DNA of 64,000 nucleotides from Arthrobacter sp. PGP41 (GCF_002953935.1 NZ_CP026514.1:2728001-2792000), one strand, 5' to 3'. Counted from the first letter of the stretch, positions 1 to 8,747 are shown. A program made the numbers and translations. Notes: generated from the sequence alone by a model not told the origin.

Positions 1-623
1 CGGAACGCCTTGCCCCGGTGGCTGATGGCGTTCTTCTCCTCGGCGGACAGCTCGGCACAGCTGCGGTCCTCCCCCGCGGGCTGGAGCACCGGATCGTAGC
101 CGAAGCCGCCGTTCCCCCGCGGCTCGCGCAGCAGGATCCCCTCGAGTTGCCCGTATTCCACTACCTCGCGTCCGGGGGCGCCATCCATGTCCGGGACAGC
201 GAGGGCCGCCGCGCAGACGAATGCGGCGCCCCGATGGTGGTCCGGAACGTCCGAGAGCTGGCTGAGCAGAAGCCGGAGGTTGGCGTCGTCGTCGCCGTGG
301 CTGCCGGCCCACCGGGCTGAGAAAATCCCCGGCGCCCCACCCATGACGTCCACGGCAAGGCCGGAGTCGTCCGCGATGGCCACCAGGCCGGTGGCCTCGG
401 CAACGGCCCGCGCCTTGAGCAGGGAATTCTCGGCGAACGTCACGCCTGTTTCGACGACGTCCGGGGCACCTGCAGCCGCCGCGTCCACCACCTGGGTGTC
501 GACGTCGAGCCCGGGCACCTGTCCGCGCAGCAGTTCGCGCAGCTCCCGGAGCTTGCCCTTGTTGTGCGTGGCAAGGACCAGGCGGGGGGCTATGCCTTGC
601 CACGGAGCGGGGGCCGTACTCAC
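1..623 (-). CDS. rdgB: RdgB/HAM1 non-canonical purine NTP pyrophosphatase (3' end cut by window edge)
   Basis: Hydrolyses dITP, XTP and related deaminated purine triphosphates to the monophosphate, keeping them out of DNA and RNA. Translation from a GTG at 623 gives an N-terminal [18 protein letters not shown], the classic nucleotide-binding start of the family, followed by ADDSGLAVD and [10 protein letters not shown], and near the window edge GGFGYDPV and the start of the SHRGKAF motif. About 207 residues are visible; a few C-terminal residues lie outside. The GTG overlaps the rph stop by 4 nt (GTGA), so the two are translationally coupled, as is usual for rph-rdgB pairs in actinobacteria. 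Identification is firm. Confidence 0.93.
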   Translation of the reverse strand, partial: MSTAPAPWQGIAPRLVLATHNKGKLRELRELLRGQVPGLDVDTQVVDAAAAGAPDVVETGVTFAENSLLKARAVAEATGLVAIADDSGLAVDVMGGAPGIFSARWAGSHGDDDANLRLLLSQLSDVPDHHRGAAFVCAAALAVPDMDGAPGREVVEYGQLEGILLREPRGNGGFGYDPVLQPAGEDRSCAELSAEEKNAISHRGKAF

Positions 624-1378
624 AGCGTGTCCGCCAAGGTTTCCCGCTGGATGGCCGCGAGCTGCGTAGTGCCCAGCAGGGCAAGGTCCAGAAGCTGGTC
701 CAGTTCTGCCCTGTCAAAGGGTGCGCCCTCAGCCGTGCCCTGCACCTCCACGAATTTGCCGGAGCCGGTGACCACCACGTTCATGTCCGTTTCAGCCCGG
801 ACGTCCTCCACGTACGGCAGGTCCAGCATGGGAACGCCGTCGATGATGCCCACGGACACCGCGGCGATGGTGTCGATGAGGGGCTGGGCGTTCTTTGCGA
901 TCAGCTTGTTGTCCCGGGCGAACCGGATGGAATCAGCGAGGGCAACGTAGGCGCCGGTGATGGCTGCCGTGCGGGTCCCGCCGTCGGCCTGGAGGACGTC
1001 GCAGTCCAGCACGATGGTGTTCTCGCCCAGGGCCCTCGTGTCGATGATCGAGCGGAGCGAACGGCCGATCAGCCGCGAGATCTCGTGCGTGCGGCCGCCG
1101 ATCTTCCCCTTGACGGATTCGCGGTCGGAGCGGGTGTTGGTTGCCCTCGGCAGCATGGCGTACTCGGCGGTGACCCAGCCGCGGCCTTCCCCCTTGAGCC
1201 AGCGCGGGACCCCCGCGGTCAGGGAGGCGGTGCACAGGACCCGGGTGTTGCCGAACTCGATCAGGGCCGATCCTTCGGCCTGGGAAGACCATCCGCGGGT
1301 GATGCTGATGGGCCGGAGCTGGTCGGGAGCGCGGCCGTCGGCACGCACGATGGGCACTGCAGTTGCTTCAGAAGTCAT
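620..1378 (-). CDS. rph: Ribonuclease PH
   Basis: Phosphate-dependent 3'-5' exoribonuclease that trims the 3' ends of tRNA precursors. The 252-residue product has the full family length: RPISITRGW near the N-terminus, RDSRESVKG-like [18 protein letters not shown], the phosphate-site segment [13 protein letters not shown] and the C-terminal [12 protein letters not shown]. It is followed by rdgB with a 4-nt overlap. The ATG at 1378 is preceded by TAAGCT six nt upstream, so the message is probably leaderless, and it is separated from the upstream MBL gene by 54 nt. Cytoplasmic housekeeping enzyme. Confidence 0.97.
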   Translation of the reverse strand: MTSEATAVPIVRADGRAPDQLRPISITRGWSSQAEGSALIEFGNTRVLCTASLTAGVPRWLKGEGRGWVTAEYAMLPRATNTRSDRESVKGKIGGRTHEISRLIGRSLRSIIDTRALGENTIVLDCDVLQADGGTRTAAITGAYVALADSIRFARDNKLIAKNAQPLIDTIAAVSVGIIDGVPMLDLPYVEDVRAETDMNVVVTGSGKFVEVQGTAEGAPFDRAELDQLLDLALLGTTQLAAIQRETLADTL

Positions 1379-1384
1379 GCCTTT

Positions 1385-1390
1385 AGCTTA
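1385..1390 (-). promoter_or_regulatory. -10 element of rph (leaderless)
   Basis: On the minus strand TAAGCT lies exactly 6 nt before the rph ATG, which puts the transcription start at or next to the start codon. No ribosome binding site is properly spaced. The -35 is not obvious. Confidence 0.55.
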
Positions 1391-1432
1391 TCCACTGCAG
1401 GTGCTGCCGACGCCTGGCCCTGTTTCGGAGGC

Positions 1433-2230
1433 CTAGATGGTGTAGTGGACCCCGGCAACCGCCACCGCAACGTCGCCGCCGAACACCGGCCGGGCCTCCG
1501 CCATCACGGTGGTCTGGGACGTCCATACCGGAATGTGCGTCAGCAGGAGCCGGCGCGCCCCCGCGGCCGCGGCGGCCTCCCCCGCACGCTTGCCAGTGAG
1601 GTGGACGTCCTTGATGCCGTCGTCGCGGCCTTCCTCGAATGCAGCTTCGCACAGGAAAAGGTCGGCGTCCTTCGCGGCTTCCTCAAGCCCGGCGCAGGAA
1701 TCGGTATCACCGGAGTACGTCAGGGTCCGCGAGACGGTACCGCCCTCCTTGTCCGGTTCCACCACTTCCACCCGCAGGGCGTAGGCCTCCTCCACGGGGT
1801 GGTTCACTGCAAAGGGGGTAACAGTGAAGGGGCCCACGGTGACCGGCTGGCGCTCGGCCCAGTTGGTGAAGTCGAATTCCTCATGCATGCCCGGGTCCAG
1901 CGGCAGCCCGTAGGCGGTGGCCATCCGGTCTGCAGTGGCGGCCGGTCCCCAGACCGGAATCCGTCCCCGGCCCCAGCCGCCGGGCTTCCAGCGGACGGCC
2001 ACGTGCAGGCCGCAGAGGTCCATGCAGTGGTCGGGGTGCAGATGGGTCAGGAAGATCGCGTCGATGTCCTCGAGGTCCGTGTACCGCTGGATGGCCCCCA
2101 GTGCGCCGCTGCCCAGGTCCATGACCACTTTCCAGGTCCGCTCGCCGTCGTTCGCGGTCAGGAGGTAGCAGGATGCAGGCGATCCGGGACCGGGAAACGA
2201 GCCGGTACAGCCGACGATGGTGAGCTTCAC
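1433..2230 (-). CDS. Metallo-beta-lactamase-fold hydrolase, RNase Z-like group
   Basis: 265 residues. The N-terminus [20 protein letters not shown] and the metal motif [11 protein letters not shown] (about residues 82-92) define an MBL fold with the HxHxDH dinuclear zinc site; later ligands are likely the Asp in GDTDSC, and the His in LLLTHIPVW. The sequence resembles the RNase Z/phosphodiesterase branch, and this gene sits between murI and rph in many actinobacteria, but its substrate is not known from sequence. It overlaps murI by 4 nt (ATGA), so the two are co-translated. Cytoplasmic, no signal peptide. Confidence 0.88.
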   Translation of the reverse strand: MKLTIVGCTGSFPGPGSPASCYLLTANDGERTWKVVMDLGSGALGAIQRYTDLEDIDAIFLTHLHPDHCMDLCGLHVAVRWKPGGWGRGRIPVWGPAATADRMATAYGLPLDPGMHEEFDFTNWAERQPVTVGPFTVTPFAVNHPVEEAYALRVEVVEPDKEGGTVSRTLTYSGDTDSCAGLEEAAKDADLFLCEAAFEEGRDDGIKDVHLTGKRAGEAAAAAGARRLLLTHIPVWTSQTTVMAEARPVFGGDVAVAVAGVHYTI

Positions 2231-3243
2231 TGGCCCGGCCCCCCGGTGGCTGACGTGCCAACAAAGTTGGAGATCCGCGGACGGGCGGCGGCGTTCCGGG
2301 CGGCAGCGATCATCTCGGGGGTGATCCGGGCCAGGCTGCCGGTGGGGTACTGCGCGGACACATGGTCCACGTGCCGGACGGAGAGCACTTCCGGGCCAAG
2401 GAACCGCCTGGCCAGGGCCTCGAACTGGCCGGCGTCTCCGGTTGCCACAAAATGGTGTTCCGGGGGTGCGGCATCCGTGCGCTGGAGACCGTGCGTGGCA
2501 AGGGCGCGGTAGACGTCCTTGGCGGTCTCCTCGGCGCTGGATACGAGGGTCACGTCCGCTCCCATGACGTAGGAGATGACCCCGGTGAGCAGCGGGTAGT
2601 GCGTGCAGCCCAGGACCACCGTGTCCACGCCCGCCGCCTTGAGGGGAGCAAGATACTCCTCGGCAACAGCAAGCAGGGCCGGCCCGGTGGTGATGCCTGC
2701 CTCCACGTAGCTGACGAATTCAGGGCATGCCACCGAAGTGATCGCCAGGTCGGGAGCCGCGGCAAACGTGTCCTCGTAGGCCCGCGACCCCACCGTGGCG
2801 GAGGTACCGATCACGCCCACCCGTCCGCTGCGGGTTGCAGCCACGGCACGCCGCACCGCCGGCTGGATGACCTCGATGACGGGAATGCCGTACTTGGCCG
2901 TGTAGCGCTCGCGGGCGTCCCGCAGGACAGCGGCCGACGCCGAGTTGCAGGCAATGGTGAGCAGCTTGACCCCGGAGTCCACCAGTTCGTCCATCACGCC
3001 GAGGGCGTTTGCCCGCACCTCCGCGATGGGCAGGGGGCCATAGGGTCCGTGCGCCGTGTCCCCCACATAGAGGATGGACTCGTTGGGCAGCTGGTCGATG
3101 ATGGACCGTGCCACCGTCAGGCCGCCCACGCCGGAATCAAAGACACCGATGGGCCGCGACTCCACGGCGGCGGCAGGGAAGTCGCTGGCGTCGGACCCGG
3201 CGGCAGCGCCTGCCGGCGGATCCATGCTCGAGGCTCTACTCAT
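2227..3243 (-). CDS. murI: Glutamate racemase
   Basis: Interconverts L- and D-glutamate to supply D-Glu for peptidoglycan. Diagnostic blocks are [14 protein letters not shown] (substrate and general acid/base region), [11 protein letters not shown] with the first catalytic Cys, and [10 protein letters not shown] with the second. The ATG at 3243 gives 338 residues; an ATG at 3225 or a start nearer the conserved RPIGVFDSG block would match the usual 270-290 residues better, because the first 40 residues are low-complexity Ala/Ser/Asp. TATCCT lies 9 nt before the 3243 start, which supports it as a nearly leaderless start. Followed by the MBL hydrolase with a 4-nt overlap. Confidence 0.93.
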   Translation of the reverse strand: MSRASSMDPPAGAAAGSDASDFPAAAVESRPIGVFDSGVGGLTVARSIIDQLPNESILYVGDTAHGPYGPLPIAEVRANALGVMDELVDSGVKLLTIACNSASAAVLRDARERYTAKYGIPVIEVIQPAVRRAVAATRSGRVGVIGTSATVGSRAYEDTFAAAPDLAITSVACPEFVSYVEAGITTGPALLAVAEEYLAPLKAAGVDTVVLGCTHYPLLTGVISYVMGADVTLVSSAEETAKDVYRALATHGLQRTDAAPPEHHFVATGDAGQFEALARRFLGPEVLSVRHVDHVSAQYPTGSLARITPEMIAAARNAAARPRISNFVGTSATGGPGQ

Positions 3244-3348
3244 GATTATTCGAGGATAGGGCTTCCCTGCAGCCCCAGCCATGAACTTGTGGCCAGCAGC
3301 TCATGTCTGGTGTGTCACAGCACGGGGACGGAGAACGGCCTGCGCCGC

Positions 3349-3915
3349 TCATCGGCGGGCGTCCAGGGACTGCAGCATGGCCTGGACCAGTGACTCCTGG
3401 AGCCAGGTGGCAAAGTTGTAAACCAGCGCCAGGTAGCTTTCCACGTCCTCGGCCTGGGACCAGTCCTGCATGAGGTGGACGTGTTCGGCATCCTCCTCAT
3501 CCTGGATGTCCAGCCGCTCAGCCAGGACAAGCCGGACATCGTTCAGCGCCATGGACCAGTGCTTCGCCCCTTCGGGCGTCAGCACGATCTCGTCCTTGTC
3601 CAGGTCCAGGGCGGCCGCCTGCAGGGCGCCGATCTTCGTCTCCCGCAGCGACCGTTCGGTGAGCTGGCGGAACTCAAGGGACGCACCGGCGTCGTCCTTC
3701 ATGACATTGGGAAGGAGCCGCTTGACGGCGCGGTCCGACGGCTCGGCGACGTCCATGTCCAGTCCGATCAGTGCTGCCAGCGGATCCTGACCGGCCCGTT
3801 CCTCCGGCTGGAGCATGGAAATGACGTCACTGATGAGGCTGCGCAGCAGGTCCCGCTCCGCCGGTTCCAGGTAGCCGGCAATGCCCTTGAGTCCGTATTT
3901 GAATGCCTTAGCCAC
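3349..3915 (-). CDS. DUF2017 family protein
   Basis: 188 residues from a GTG at 3915 (AKAFKYGLKGIAGYL). Such proteins follow clpS in most actinobacteria and are annotated DUF2017. The sequence is soluble and largely helical, with acidic and Leu-rich stretches such as EPAERDLLRSLISDVISML and a C-terminal block WLQESLVQAMLQSLDARR. The start codon lies inside the last codons of clpS (8-nt overlap), so translation is coupled to the ClpS adaptor; a link to Clp proteolysis is inferred from this conserved pairing only. A longer reading upstream would run through clpS in another frame and is not supported. Confidence 0.85.
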   Translation of the reverse strand: MAKAFKYGLKGIAGYLEPAERDLLRSLISDVISMLQPEERAGQDPLAALIGLDMDVAEPSDRAVKRLLPNVMKDDAGASLEFRQLTERSLRETKIGALQAAALDLDKDEIVLTPEGAKHWSMALNDVRLVLAERLDIQDEEDAEHVHLMQDWSQAEDVESYLALVYNFATWLQESLVQAMLQSLDARR

Positions 3916-4291
3916 GTTTCCCCTTGCCCTGGCCCGGTCCGCCGGATTTCCGGGAGGGGCCGCCGTTCCCGCCGCTGGCCTTCTCCACTGTTGCCCACAG
4001 GCCAAAGCCGTGCATCGCCACCGCGTGACGCTCCACCTGTTCCTTGCTGCCGGAGGCAACAATGGAGCGGCCCTTTTTGTGGACCTCCATCATGAGCTTG
4101 TTCGCCTTGCTCTCCGAGTAGCCGAAGTAGCTCTGGAAAACGTAGCTCACGTAGCTCATGAGGTTGACGGGATCGTTCCAGATCACCAGGTTCCAGGGGA
4201 TGTCCGGTGCGGTCAGGGAATCGGTGGATTCCGCTGTTCCGGTCCGGGTGCCCACCTGTGTATCAGGGCCGGGCGCAACGCTAATGGTCAT
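3908..4291 (-). CDS. clpS: ClpS, ATP-dependent Clp protease adaptor (N-end rule)
   Basis: Binds N-degron substrates and hands them to ClpC/ClpA-ClpP. 127 residues: a flexible N-terminal tail of about 30 residues, then WNLVIWNDPVNLMSYVSYVF (the NDP motif that binds the substrate N-terminus), ANKLMMEVHKKGRSIV and RHAVAMHGFGLWATVE. The Gly/Lys-rich C-terminal tail is dispensable-looking. TAGAAT exactly 6 nt before the ATG indicates a leaderless transcript. The gene is divergent from pncB and separated from it by the tandem repeat. Followed by DUF2017 with an 8-nt overlap. Confidence 0.95.
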   Translation of the reverse strand: MTISVAPGPDTQVGTRTGTAESTDSLTAPDIPWNLVIWNDPVNLMSYVSYVFQSYFGYSESKANKLMMEVHKKGRSIVASGSKEQVERHAVAMHGFGLWATVEKASGGNGGPSRKSGGPGQGKGKRG

Positions 4292-4297
4292 CTGTCC

Positions 4298-4303
4298 ATT
4301 CTA
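4298..4303 (-). promoter_or_regulatory. -10 element of clpS (leaderless)
   Basis: Minus-strand TAGAAT with a 6-nt gap to the clpS ATG. Its -35 region would fall at the edge of the 59-bp repeat array. Confidence 0.6.
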
Positions 4304-4313
4304 TGGGGAGGAC

Positions 4314-4335
4314 GGCCCCTCGCCGGCGAGGGGCC
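4314..4335. repeat. 22-bp perfect palindrome at the edge of the tandem array
   Basis: The sequence reads GGCCCCTCGCC followed by its exact reverse complement. It is formed where the clpS promoter side meets the first repeat copy (which begins at 4322), so half of it is repeat sequence and half is unique. It could form a very stable hairpin in either strand. Function unknown. Confidence 0.75.
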
Positions 4336-4608
4336 CGCGGCGAAACGAAGCGAGACGTGGGAGCCGGTGGGTGGGCCCACGCCGGCGAGGGGCCCGCGGC
4401 GAAACGAAGCGAGACGTGGGAGCCGGTGTGTGGGCCCACGCCGGCGAGGGGCCCGCGGCGAAACGAAGCGAGACGTGGGAGCCGGTGGGTGGGCCCACGC
4501 CGGCGAGGGGCCCGCGGCGAAGCGAAGCGAGACGTGGGAGCCGGTGGGTGGGCCCACGCCGGCGAGGGGCCCGCGGCGAAGCGAAGCGAGACGTGGGAGC
4601 CGGTGGGG
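4322..4608. repeat. 59-bp tandem repeat, about 4.9 copies
   Basis: Copies begin at 4322, 4381, 4440, 4499 and 4558; each starts GCCGGCGAGGGGCCCGCGG, continues with GAARCGAAGCGAGACGTGGG and ends in a GTGGGCCCAC palindrome. Differences are few: copies 1-3 have GAAACG where copies 4-5 have GAAGCG, and copy 2 has TGTGTG where others have TGGGTG. The fifth copy decays just before the pncB promoter. The period is not a multiple of three, so it does not encode a repeat protein. The array fills nearly the whole 332-bp gap between the divergent leaderless genes clpS and pncB. Confidence 0.97.
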
Positions 4609-4616
4609 ACTAGAGT
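4588..4616 (+). promoter_or_regulatory. pncB promoter (leaderless), -35 inside last repeat copy
   Basis: TAGAGT at 4611-4616 is 7 nt before the GTG of pncB. Seventeen nt upstream is GAGACG (4588-4593), which shares the GAC core of TTGACA and belongs to the repeat unit. The -10 is convincing, the -35 weak. Confidence 0.55.
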
Positions 4617-4623
4617 GATTTTC

Positions 4624-5952
4624 GTGAGTACCTCCACCGGCTGGGACCATCCCCGCACGTCCTTTTACACCGACCACTACGAGCTGACCATGCTGCAGGC
4701 GTCGCTCCATTCGGGGGCCGCGCACCGCAAGTCGGTGTTCGAGGCGTTCGCCCGCCGCCTGCCGGACGGCAGGCGCTACGGGATCGTGGCGGGCACCGGA
4801 CGGCTGCTGGAGGGCATCGCCAACTTCCGCTTCGGGGACGCCGAGCTGGACTTCCTGGAGCGCACCAAGGTGGTCAATGCGCAGACCCTTGAATACCTGG
4901 CCTCCTACCGTTTTTCCGGGGATATCTGGGGCTATCCCGAGGGTGAAGCGTACTTTCCCAACTCCCCCATCCTGATCGTCGAAGCCACCTTCGCCGAAGC
5001 CTGCATGCTGGAGACCTACCTGCTGTCCGTGCTTAACCACGACAGCGCCATCGCCTCTGCCGCGTCCCGCATGGTCAGTGCCGCCGGAGGCCGCCCCTGC
5101 ATCGAGATGGGCTCCCGGCGCACCCACGAGGAAGCGGCCACCGCCTCCGCCAGGGCGGCCATCATTGCCGGGTTCGACAGCACCTCCAACCTTGAGGCCG
5201 GCATCCGCTACGGGATCAGGACGGTGGGCACCGCCGCCCACTCCTTCACCCTCCTGCACGACACCGAACGCGACGCGTTCGAGGCACAGATTGCGTCCCT
5301 CGGGCACCATACGTCCCTGCTGGTGGACACGTACGACGTCGAAGCGGCCGTCCGCACGGCAGTGGACCTTGCGGGTCCCCACCTGGGAGCGGTCCGGCTG
5401 GATTCCGGAGACCTGGTTGCACAGGCCCAGTGGGTGCGCCGCCTCCTGGACGACCTCGGCAACGAGAACACCAAGATCGTGGTCACGTCCGACCTCGACG
5501 AGTACGCCATTGCTGCCCTGCAGTCCGCCCCGGTCGATTCCTACGGCGTGGGCACCTCCCTGGTCACCGGCTCGGGCGCACCCACCGCCAGCATGGTCTA
5601 CAAACTGGTCAGCCGCACGGACGATGACGGAAACTTCGTCTCCGTCGCCAAGGCGGCCAAGAACAAGGCCAGCGTAGGCGGCCGGAAATACGCGCTGCGC
5701 AAGCTGGATGAACGCGGCATCGCCACTGCCGAAGTGGTGGGCGTGGGGCACCGGCCCGAGGATGACGGCAATGACCGCCCGCTGCTCCAGCAGTTCATGA
5801 AGAACGGGGAGGTGCTGCCGGGCTGGACCGGCCATGAAGGCGTGCTCCGCGCGCGCCAGCGCCATGCGGATTCCATGGCGGAACTCCCCCCTGTGGTCAA
5901 CCGCCTGCAGCGCGGTGAAGCCGCCATCCCTACTCTCTATGAAGAAAACTGA
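4624..5952 (+). CDS. pncB: Nicotinate phosphoribosyltransferase
   Basis: Makes nicotinate mononucleotide from nicotinic acid and PRPP, the committed step of the Preiss-Handler NAD salvage route. 442 residues from GTG at 4624 (STSTGWDHPRTSFYTDHYELTML, where TDxYxLTM is the family signature), with FEAFARRLPDGRRYGIVAG, GSRRTHEEAA, GTAAHSF, VRLDSGDL and the phosphate-binding region GVGTSLVTGSGAP. The start is chosen because translation further upstream runs through the tandem repeat and because the -10 hexamer is correctly spaced. pncA follows after 9 nt, so the pair converts nicotinamide to NaMN. Confidence 0.96.
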   Translation: MSTSTGWDHPRTSFYTDHYELTMLQASLHSGAAHRKSVFEAFARRLPDGRRYGIVAGTGRLLEGIANFRFGDAELDFLERTKVVNAQTLEYLASYRFSGDIWGYPEGEAYFPNSPILIVEATFAEACMLETYLLSVLNHDSAIASAASRMVSAAGGRPCIEMGSRRTHEEAATASARAAIIAGFDSTSNLEAGIRYGIRTVGTAAHSFTLLHDTERDAFEAQIASLGHHTSLLVDTYDVEAAVRTAVDLAGPHLGAVRLDSGDLVAQAQWVRRLLDDLGNENTKIVVTSDLDEYAIAALQSAPVDSYGVGTSLVTGSGAPTASMVYKLVSRTDDDGNFVSVAKAAKNKASVGGRKYALRKLDERGIATAEVVGVGHRPEDDGNDRPLLQQFMKNGEVLPGWTGHEGVLRARQRHADSMAELPPVVNRLQRGEAAIPTLYEEN

Positions 5953-5961
5953 GGAGGACTG

Positions 5962-6600
5962 ATGTCCCGCGCACTGATCATCGTCGACGTCCAGAACGAT
6001 TTCTGTGAGGGCGGTTCGCTCGCCGTTTCCGGCGGTGCGGACGTTGCCGGCGCCATCAGCGAATATGTGGACGCCCACCACGGCGAGTTCGACCACATTG
6101 TGGCCACCCAGGACTGGCACATCGACCCCGGCGCCCACTTCTCCGACACGCCGGACTTCAAGGACAGCTGGCCGCCGCACTGCGTGGCCGGGACCCGGGG
6201 CGCCGAACTCCATCCGGACCTCGACACCGAATACATCCAGGCGTACTTCCAGAAAGGCCAGTTCGCCGCGGCCTACTCCGGCTTCGAGGGCCTCCTGGCC
6301 CCTGAAGACGCAGTGCCTACGGGAGAACGCCAGCCGGGAGCCCTGCCAGGACCGGCCGGCGAGGAAAAGTTTGCCCCGGACGAGGACGCGATCGGGCTGG
6401 ATGACTGGCTGCAAAGCCACGACGTCGAAGACGTTGTGGTGGTGGGAATCGCCACCGACTACTGCGTCATGGCCACGGCCCTGGACGCCGTCCAGGCGGG
6501 CTACTCCGTCACCGTGCTCCGGTCCCTGACTGCGGGGATCGCGGAGGACCTGGAGGACGCAGTGGCCGAAATGGAACTCGGCGGGGTAGAAGTCGCCTGA
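5962..6600 (+). CDS. pncA: Nicotinamidase
   Basis: Deamidates nicotinamide to nicotinic acid, feeding PncB encoded just upstream. 212 residues of the isochorismatase-like fold: ALIIVDVQNDF carries the catalytic Asp (D9), TQDWHIDPGAHFS holds the metal-binding Asp/His residues, FQKGQF the catalytic Lys, and GIATDYCVMATALDA the nucleophilic Cys. A clear GAGGAGG ribosome binding site lies in the pncB stop region, 7 nt before the ATG. The homologous enzyme activates pyrazinamide in mycobacteria. Confidence 0.96.
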   Translation: MSRALIIVDVQNDFCEGGSLAVSGGADVAGAISEYVDAHHGEFDHIVATQDWHIDPGAHFSDTPDFKDSWPPHCVAGTRGAELHPDLDTEYIQAYFQKGQFAAAYSGFEGLLAPEDAVPTGERQPGALPGPAGEEKFAPDEDAIGLDDWLQSHDVEDVVVVGIATDYCVMATALDAVQAGYSVTVLRSLTAGIAEDLEDAVAEMELGGVEVA

Positions 6601-6620
6601 TTCCCTGGCAGCTTCGGCCG

Positions 6621-8402
6621 CTACTTGCGGCCGATGAACCAGTCCTGGAGCTTCCGCAGCCGGGACTGCAGCTGTTCCTCGTTCGCCTGGGCAACCGGCG
6701 GGCCGCCGCACACCGTCCGCAGCTTGGTATGCACCACGCCGTGGGGGGTCCCCGTCCGGGCTGACCAGGCGGCCACGTTCTTGGCGAGCTCGTTCCGGAG
6801 GTCCATCAGCATCCGGTGGTCCGGGACGGCGGGCGCAGGGGCTTCCGCCGCGGCGGGCGCCTTCCGGTTTTTCCGGTTCAGCTGCTCGTGCTGGCGCTGC
6901 CGGAGGAGCGTGCCCACCTGTTCGGCGTCCAGCAGCCCGGGAATGCCCAGGAAGTCCATTTCGTCGTCGGACCCCACCTCGCCGCCGGTGCCGAACTCGC
7001 CGCCGTCAAACAGCACCCGGTCAAAGGAAGCCTGCGAGTCCAGGGCCTCGAACTTGCCCTTCGTCAGGCTGTCCGACGCCTTGTCCTCCCGGTTGGCCTC
7101 CGCCATCAGCGAGTCTTCCGGGTTGAACAGGCCGTCGGCGTCTTCCTTCTCCGGGCGGTCCAGGGCGTGGTCCCGTTCCGCCTCCATGGAGTTGGCCAGG
7201 GCCATCAGCTGCGGCACCGAGGGCAGGAAGACCGACGCCGTTTCCCCGCGCTTGCGGGCACGCACGAAGCGCCCCACAGCCTGGGCAAAAAACAGCGGCG
7301 TTGACGTTGACGTGGCGTACACGCCCACGGAAAGCCGGGGTACGTCAACGCCTTCGGACACCATCCGGACCGCCACCATCCAGCGTTTCTCGCTGGCGGT
7401 GAATTCCTCGATCTTGCTGGATGCCTTGGCGTCGTCGGAAAGGATGACCGTGGGCGATTCCCCGGTGATCCTCTTCAGCTGCCCGGCGTAGGCCCGCGCG
7501 TCCTCGTGGTCCGTGGCAATCACCAGCCCGCCGGCGTCGGGGACGGTCCGCCGGACCTCGCTGAGGCGCTTGTCAGCACCTGCCAGGACAGCGGGGATCC
7601 ACTCACCGGCGGGATTCAGGGCAGTCCGCCACGCGTGGGAAGTGATGTCCTTGGTGACGGCGGCTTCGCCGAGCGAGGCCGCCATCTCTTCACCGGCGCT
7701 GGTCCGCCAGCGCATCTGTCCCGAATAGGCCATGAACATCACGGGACGGACAACGTGGTCCCGCAGGGCGTTGCCGTAACCATAGGTGTAGTCAGCCTTG
7801 GAGCGGCGGATCCCGTCCCGGTCCTCGGCGTACTCCACGAACGGGATGGGCGAGGTGTCCGAGCGGAACGGCGTACCGGTCAGCGAGAGGCGCCGCACTG
7901 CGGGGTCGAACGCCTCGCGCAGGCCGTCACCCCAGGACAGGGCCTCGCCGCCGTGGTGGATCTCGTCCAGGATCACCAGGGTGCGGGCAGCCTCGGTCTT
8001 GGCACGGTGCAGCAGCGGTTTGCTGGCCACCTGGGCATACGTGACGGCCACGCCGATGAAGCCGCGGCCGTGCTGGCCGTCCGAGTTCTTGAAGTTGGGG
8101 TCGATGGCGATCCCCACCCTGGCCGCCGCATCCGCCCACTGCCGCTTGAGGTGGTCAGTGGGCGCCACGATGGTCACCCGATTCACGGCGCCGGAGTCAA
8201 TAAGCGTGGAGGCCACGCGGAGGGCAAAGGTGGTCTTGCCGGCGCCGGGGGTTGCTACCGCGAGGAAATCACGGGGGCTGTTGCGCAGGTATTGGTCAAG
8301 CGCTTCCTGCTGCCAGGCACGGAGTTTCGGGGCGGTTCCCCAGGCTGCGCGTTCCGGATAAGCCGGAGGCAGGGTGGGGCCGCCAAAGAGCGTCTCCGTC
8401 AC
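6621..8402 (-). CDS. DEAD/DEAH-box superfamily 2 helicase, XPB/Ssl2-like
   Basis: 593 residues, GTG start. Motifs in order: LRAWQQEALDQYL (Q-like), VATPGAGKTTFA (Walker A, about residues 49-60), VIVAPTDHLKRQW (Ia), LVILDEIHHGG (Walker B, DEIH), LSLTGTPFRSD (III), then in the second RecA lobe VRMVSEGVDVPRLSVGVYA and QAVGRFVRARKRG (VI). This arrangement matches actinobacterial XPB-type DNA helicases; the substrate is not settled. The C-terminal 150 residues include a charged linker and a conserved tail WFIGRK. The start codon overlaps the last base of the DUF3039 stop codon, so the two are one operon. Confidence 0.9.
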   Translation of the reverse strand: MTETLFGGPTLPPAYPERAAWGTAPKLRAWQQEALDQYLRNSPRDFLAVATPGAGKTTFALRVASTLIDSGAVNRVTIVAPTDHLKRQWADAAARVGIAIDPNFKNSDGQHGRGFIGVAVTYAQVASKPLLHRAKTEAARTLVILDEIHHGGEALSWGDGLREAFDPAVRRLSLTGTPFRSDTSPIPFVEYAEDRDGIRRSKADYTYGYGNALRDHVVRPVMFMAYSGQMRWRTSAGEEMAASLGEAAVTKDITSHAWRTALNPAGEWIPAVLAGADKRLSEVRRTVPDAGGLVIATDHEDARAYAGQLKRITGESPTVILSDDAKASSKIEEFTASEKRWMVAVRMVSEGVDVPRLSVGVYATSTSTPLFFAQAVGRFVRARKRGETASVFLPSVPQLMALANSMEAERDHALDRPEKEDADGLFNPEDSLMAEANREDKASDSLTKGKFEALDSQASFDRVLFDGGEFGTGGEVGSDDEMDFLGIPGLLDAEQVGTLLRQRQHEQLNRKNRKAPAAAEAPAPAVPDHRMLMDLRNELAKNVAAWSARTGTPHGVVHTKLRTVCGGPPVAQANEEQLQSRLRKLQDWFIGRK

Positions 8403-8734
8403 TATTTGTTGTTGCCCGAGTCCCCTCCGGGACCCTTGCCGCCGTCGTTGCCCGGGCGGAGGCCGTCATAGACCTCTTTGCACATCGGGCACACCGGGAA
8501 TTTCTGCGGGTCCCGGCCCGGCGTCCAGACCTTGCCGCACAGGGCGATGACGGGCTCCCCCGTCAGCGCGGACTCCATGATTTTTTCCTTGCGCACATAG
8601 TGCGAAAAGCGCTCCCGGTCCCCGGGTTCCACTTCCTGGCGCAGTTCCTCGCGCTCAATGGTGGCTGTGGACGATCCAGCCCCGGAAAGCTCGCGCATCG
8701 GGTCGTTCTCGAGAGGGTCCGTCATGCTAGTCAT
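8402..8734 (-). CDS. DUF3039 family protein
   Basis: 110 residues from ATG at 8734. The conserved core is RFSHYVRKEKIMESALTG, ALCGKVWTPGRDP and FPVCPMCKEVYDGL; the single Cys of ALCGK plus CPMC could form part of a metal site. The C-terminal tail is Gly/Asn-rich and disordered. An in-frame ATG at 8743 overlaps the TAAGAT hexamer and would be too early; the 8734 ATG sits exactly 7 nt after it, so a leaderless start there is preferred. Function unknown; it is fused in an operon with the XPB-like helicase by a 1-nt overlap, suggesting a related role. Confidence 0.85.
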   Translation of the reverse strand: MTSMTDPLENDPMRELSGAGSSTATIEREELRQEVEPGDRERFSHYVRKEKIMESALTGEPVIALCGKVWTPGRDPQKFPVCPMCKEVYDGLRPGNDGGKGPGGDSGNNK

Positions 8735-8741
8735 GCGACCC

Positions 8742-8747
8742 ATCTTA
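8742..8747 (-). promoter_or_regulatory. -10 element of the DUF3039-helicase operon (leaderless)
   Basis: Minus-strand TAAGAT, 7 nt before the ATG at 8734. Confidence 0.55.

Noticed and set aside
4322-4608. CRISPR array
   Set aside because: Units follow each other directly, with no spacers and only point differences; no cas genes in the window.
4303-4623. Repeat protein encoded by the 59-bp array fused to PncB
   Set aside because: Period 59 shifts frame each copy, and the leaderless promoter of pncB lies after the array.
4288-6711. Long open reading on the minus strand through pncA, pncB and the repeats (about 807 codons)
   Set aside because: Antisense to two clear enzymes and composed of GC-rich shadow sequence; no family motif.
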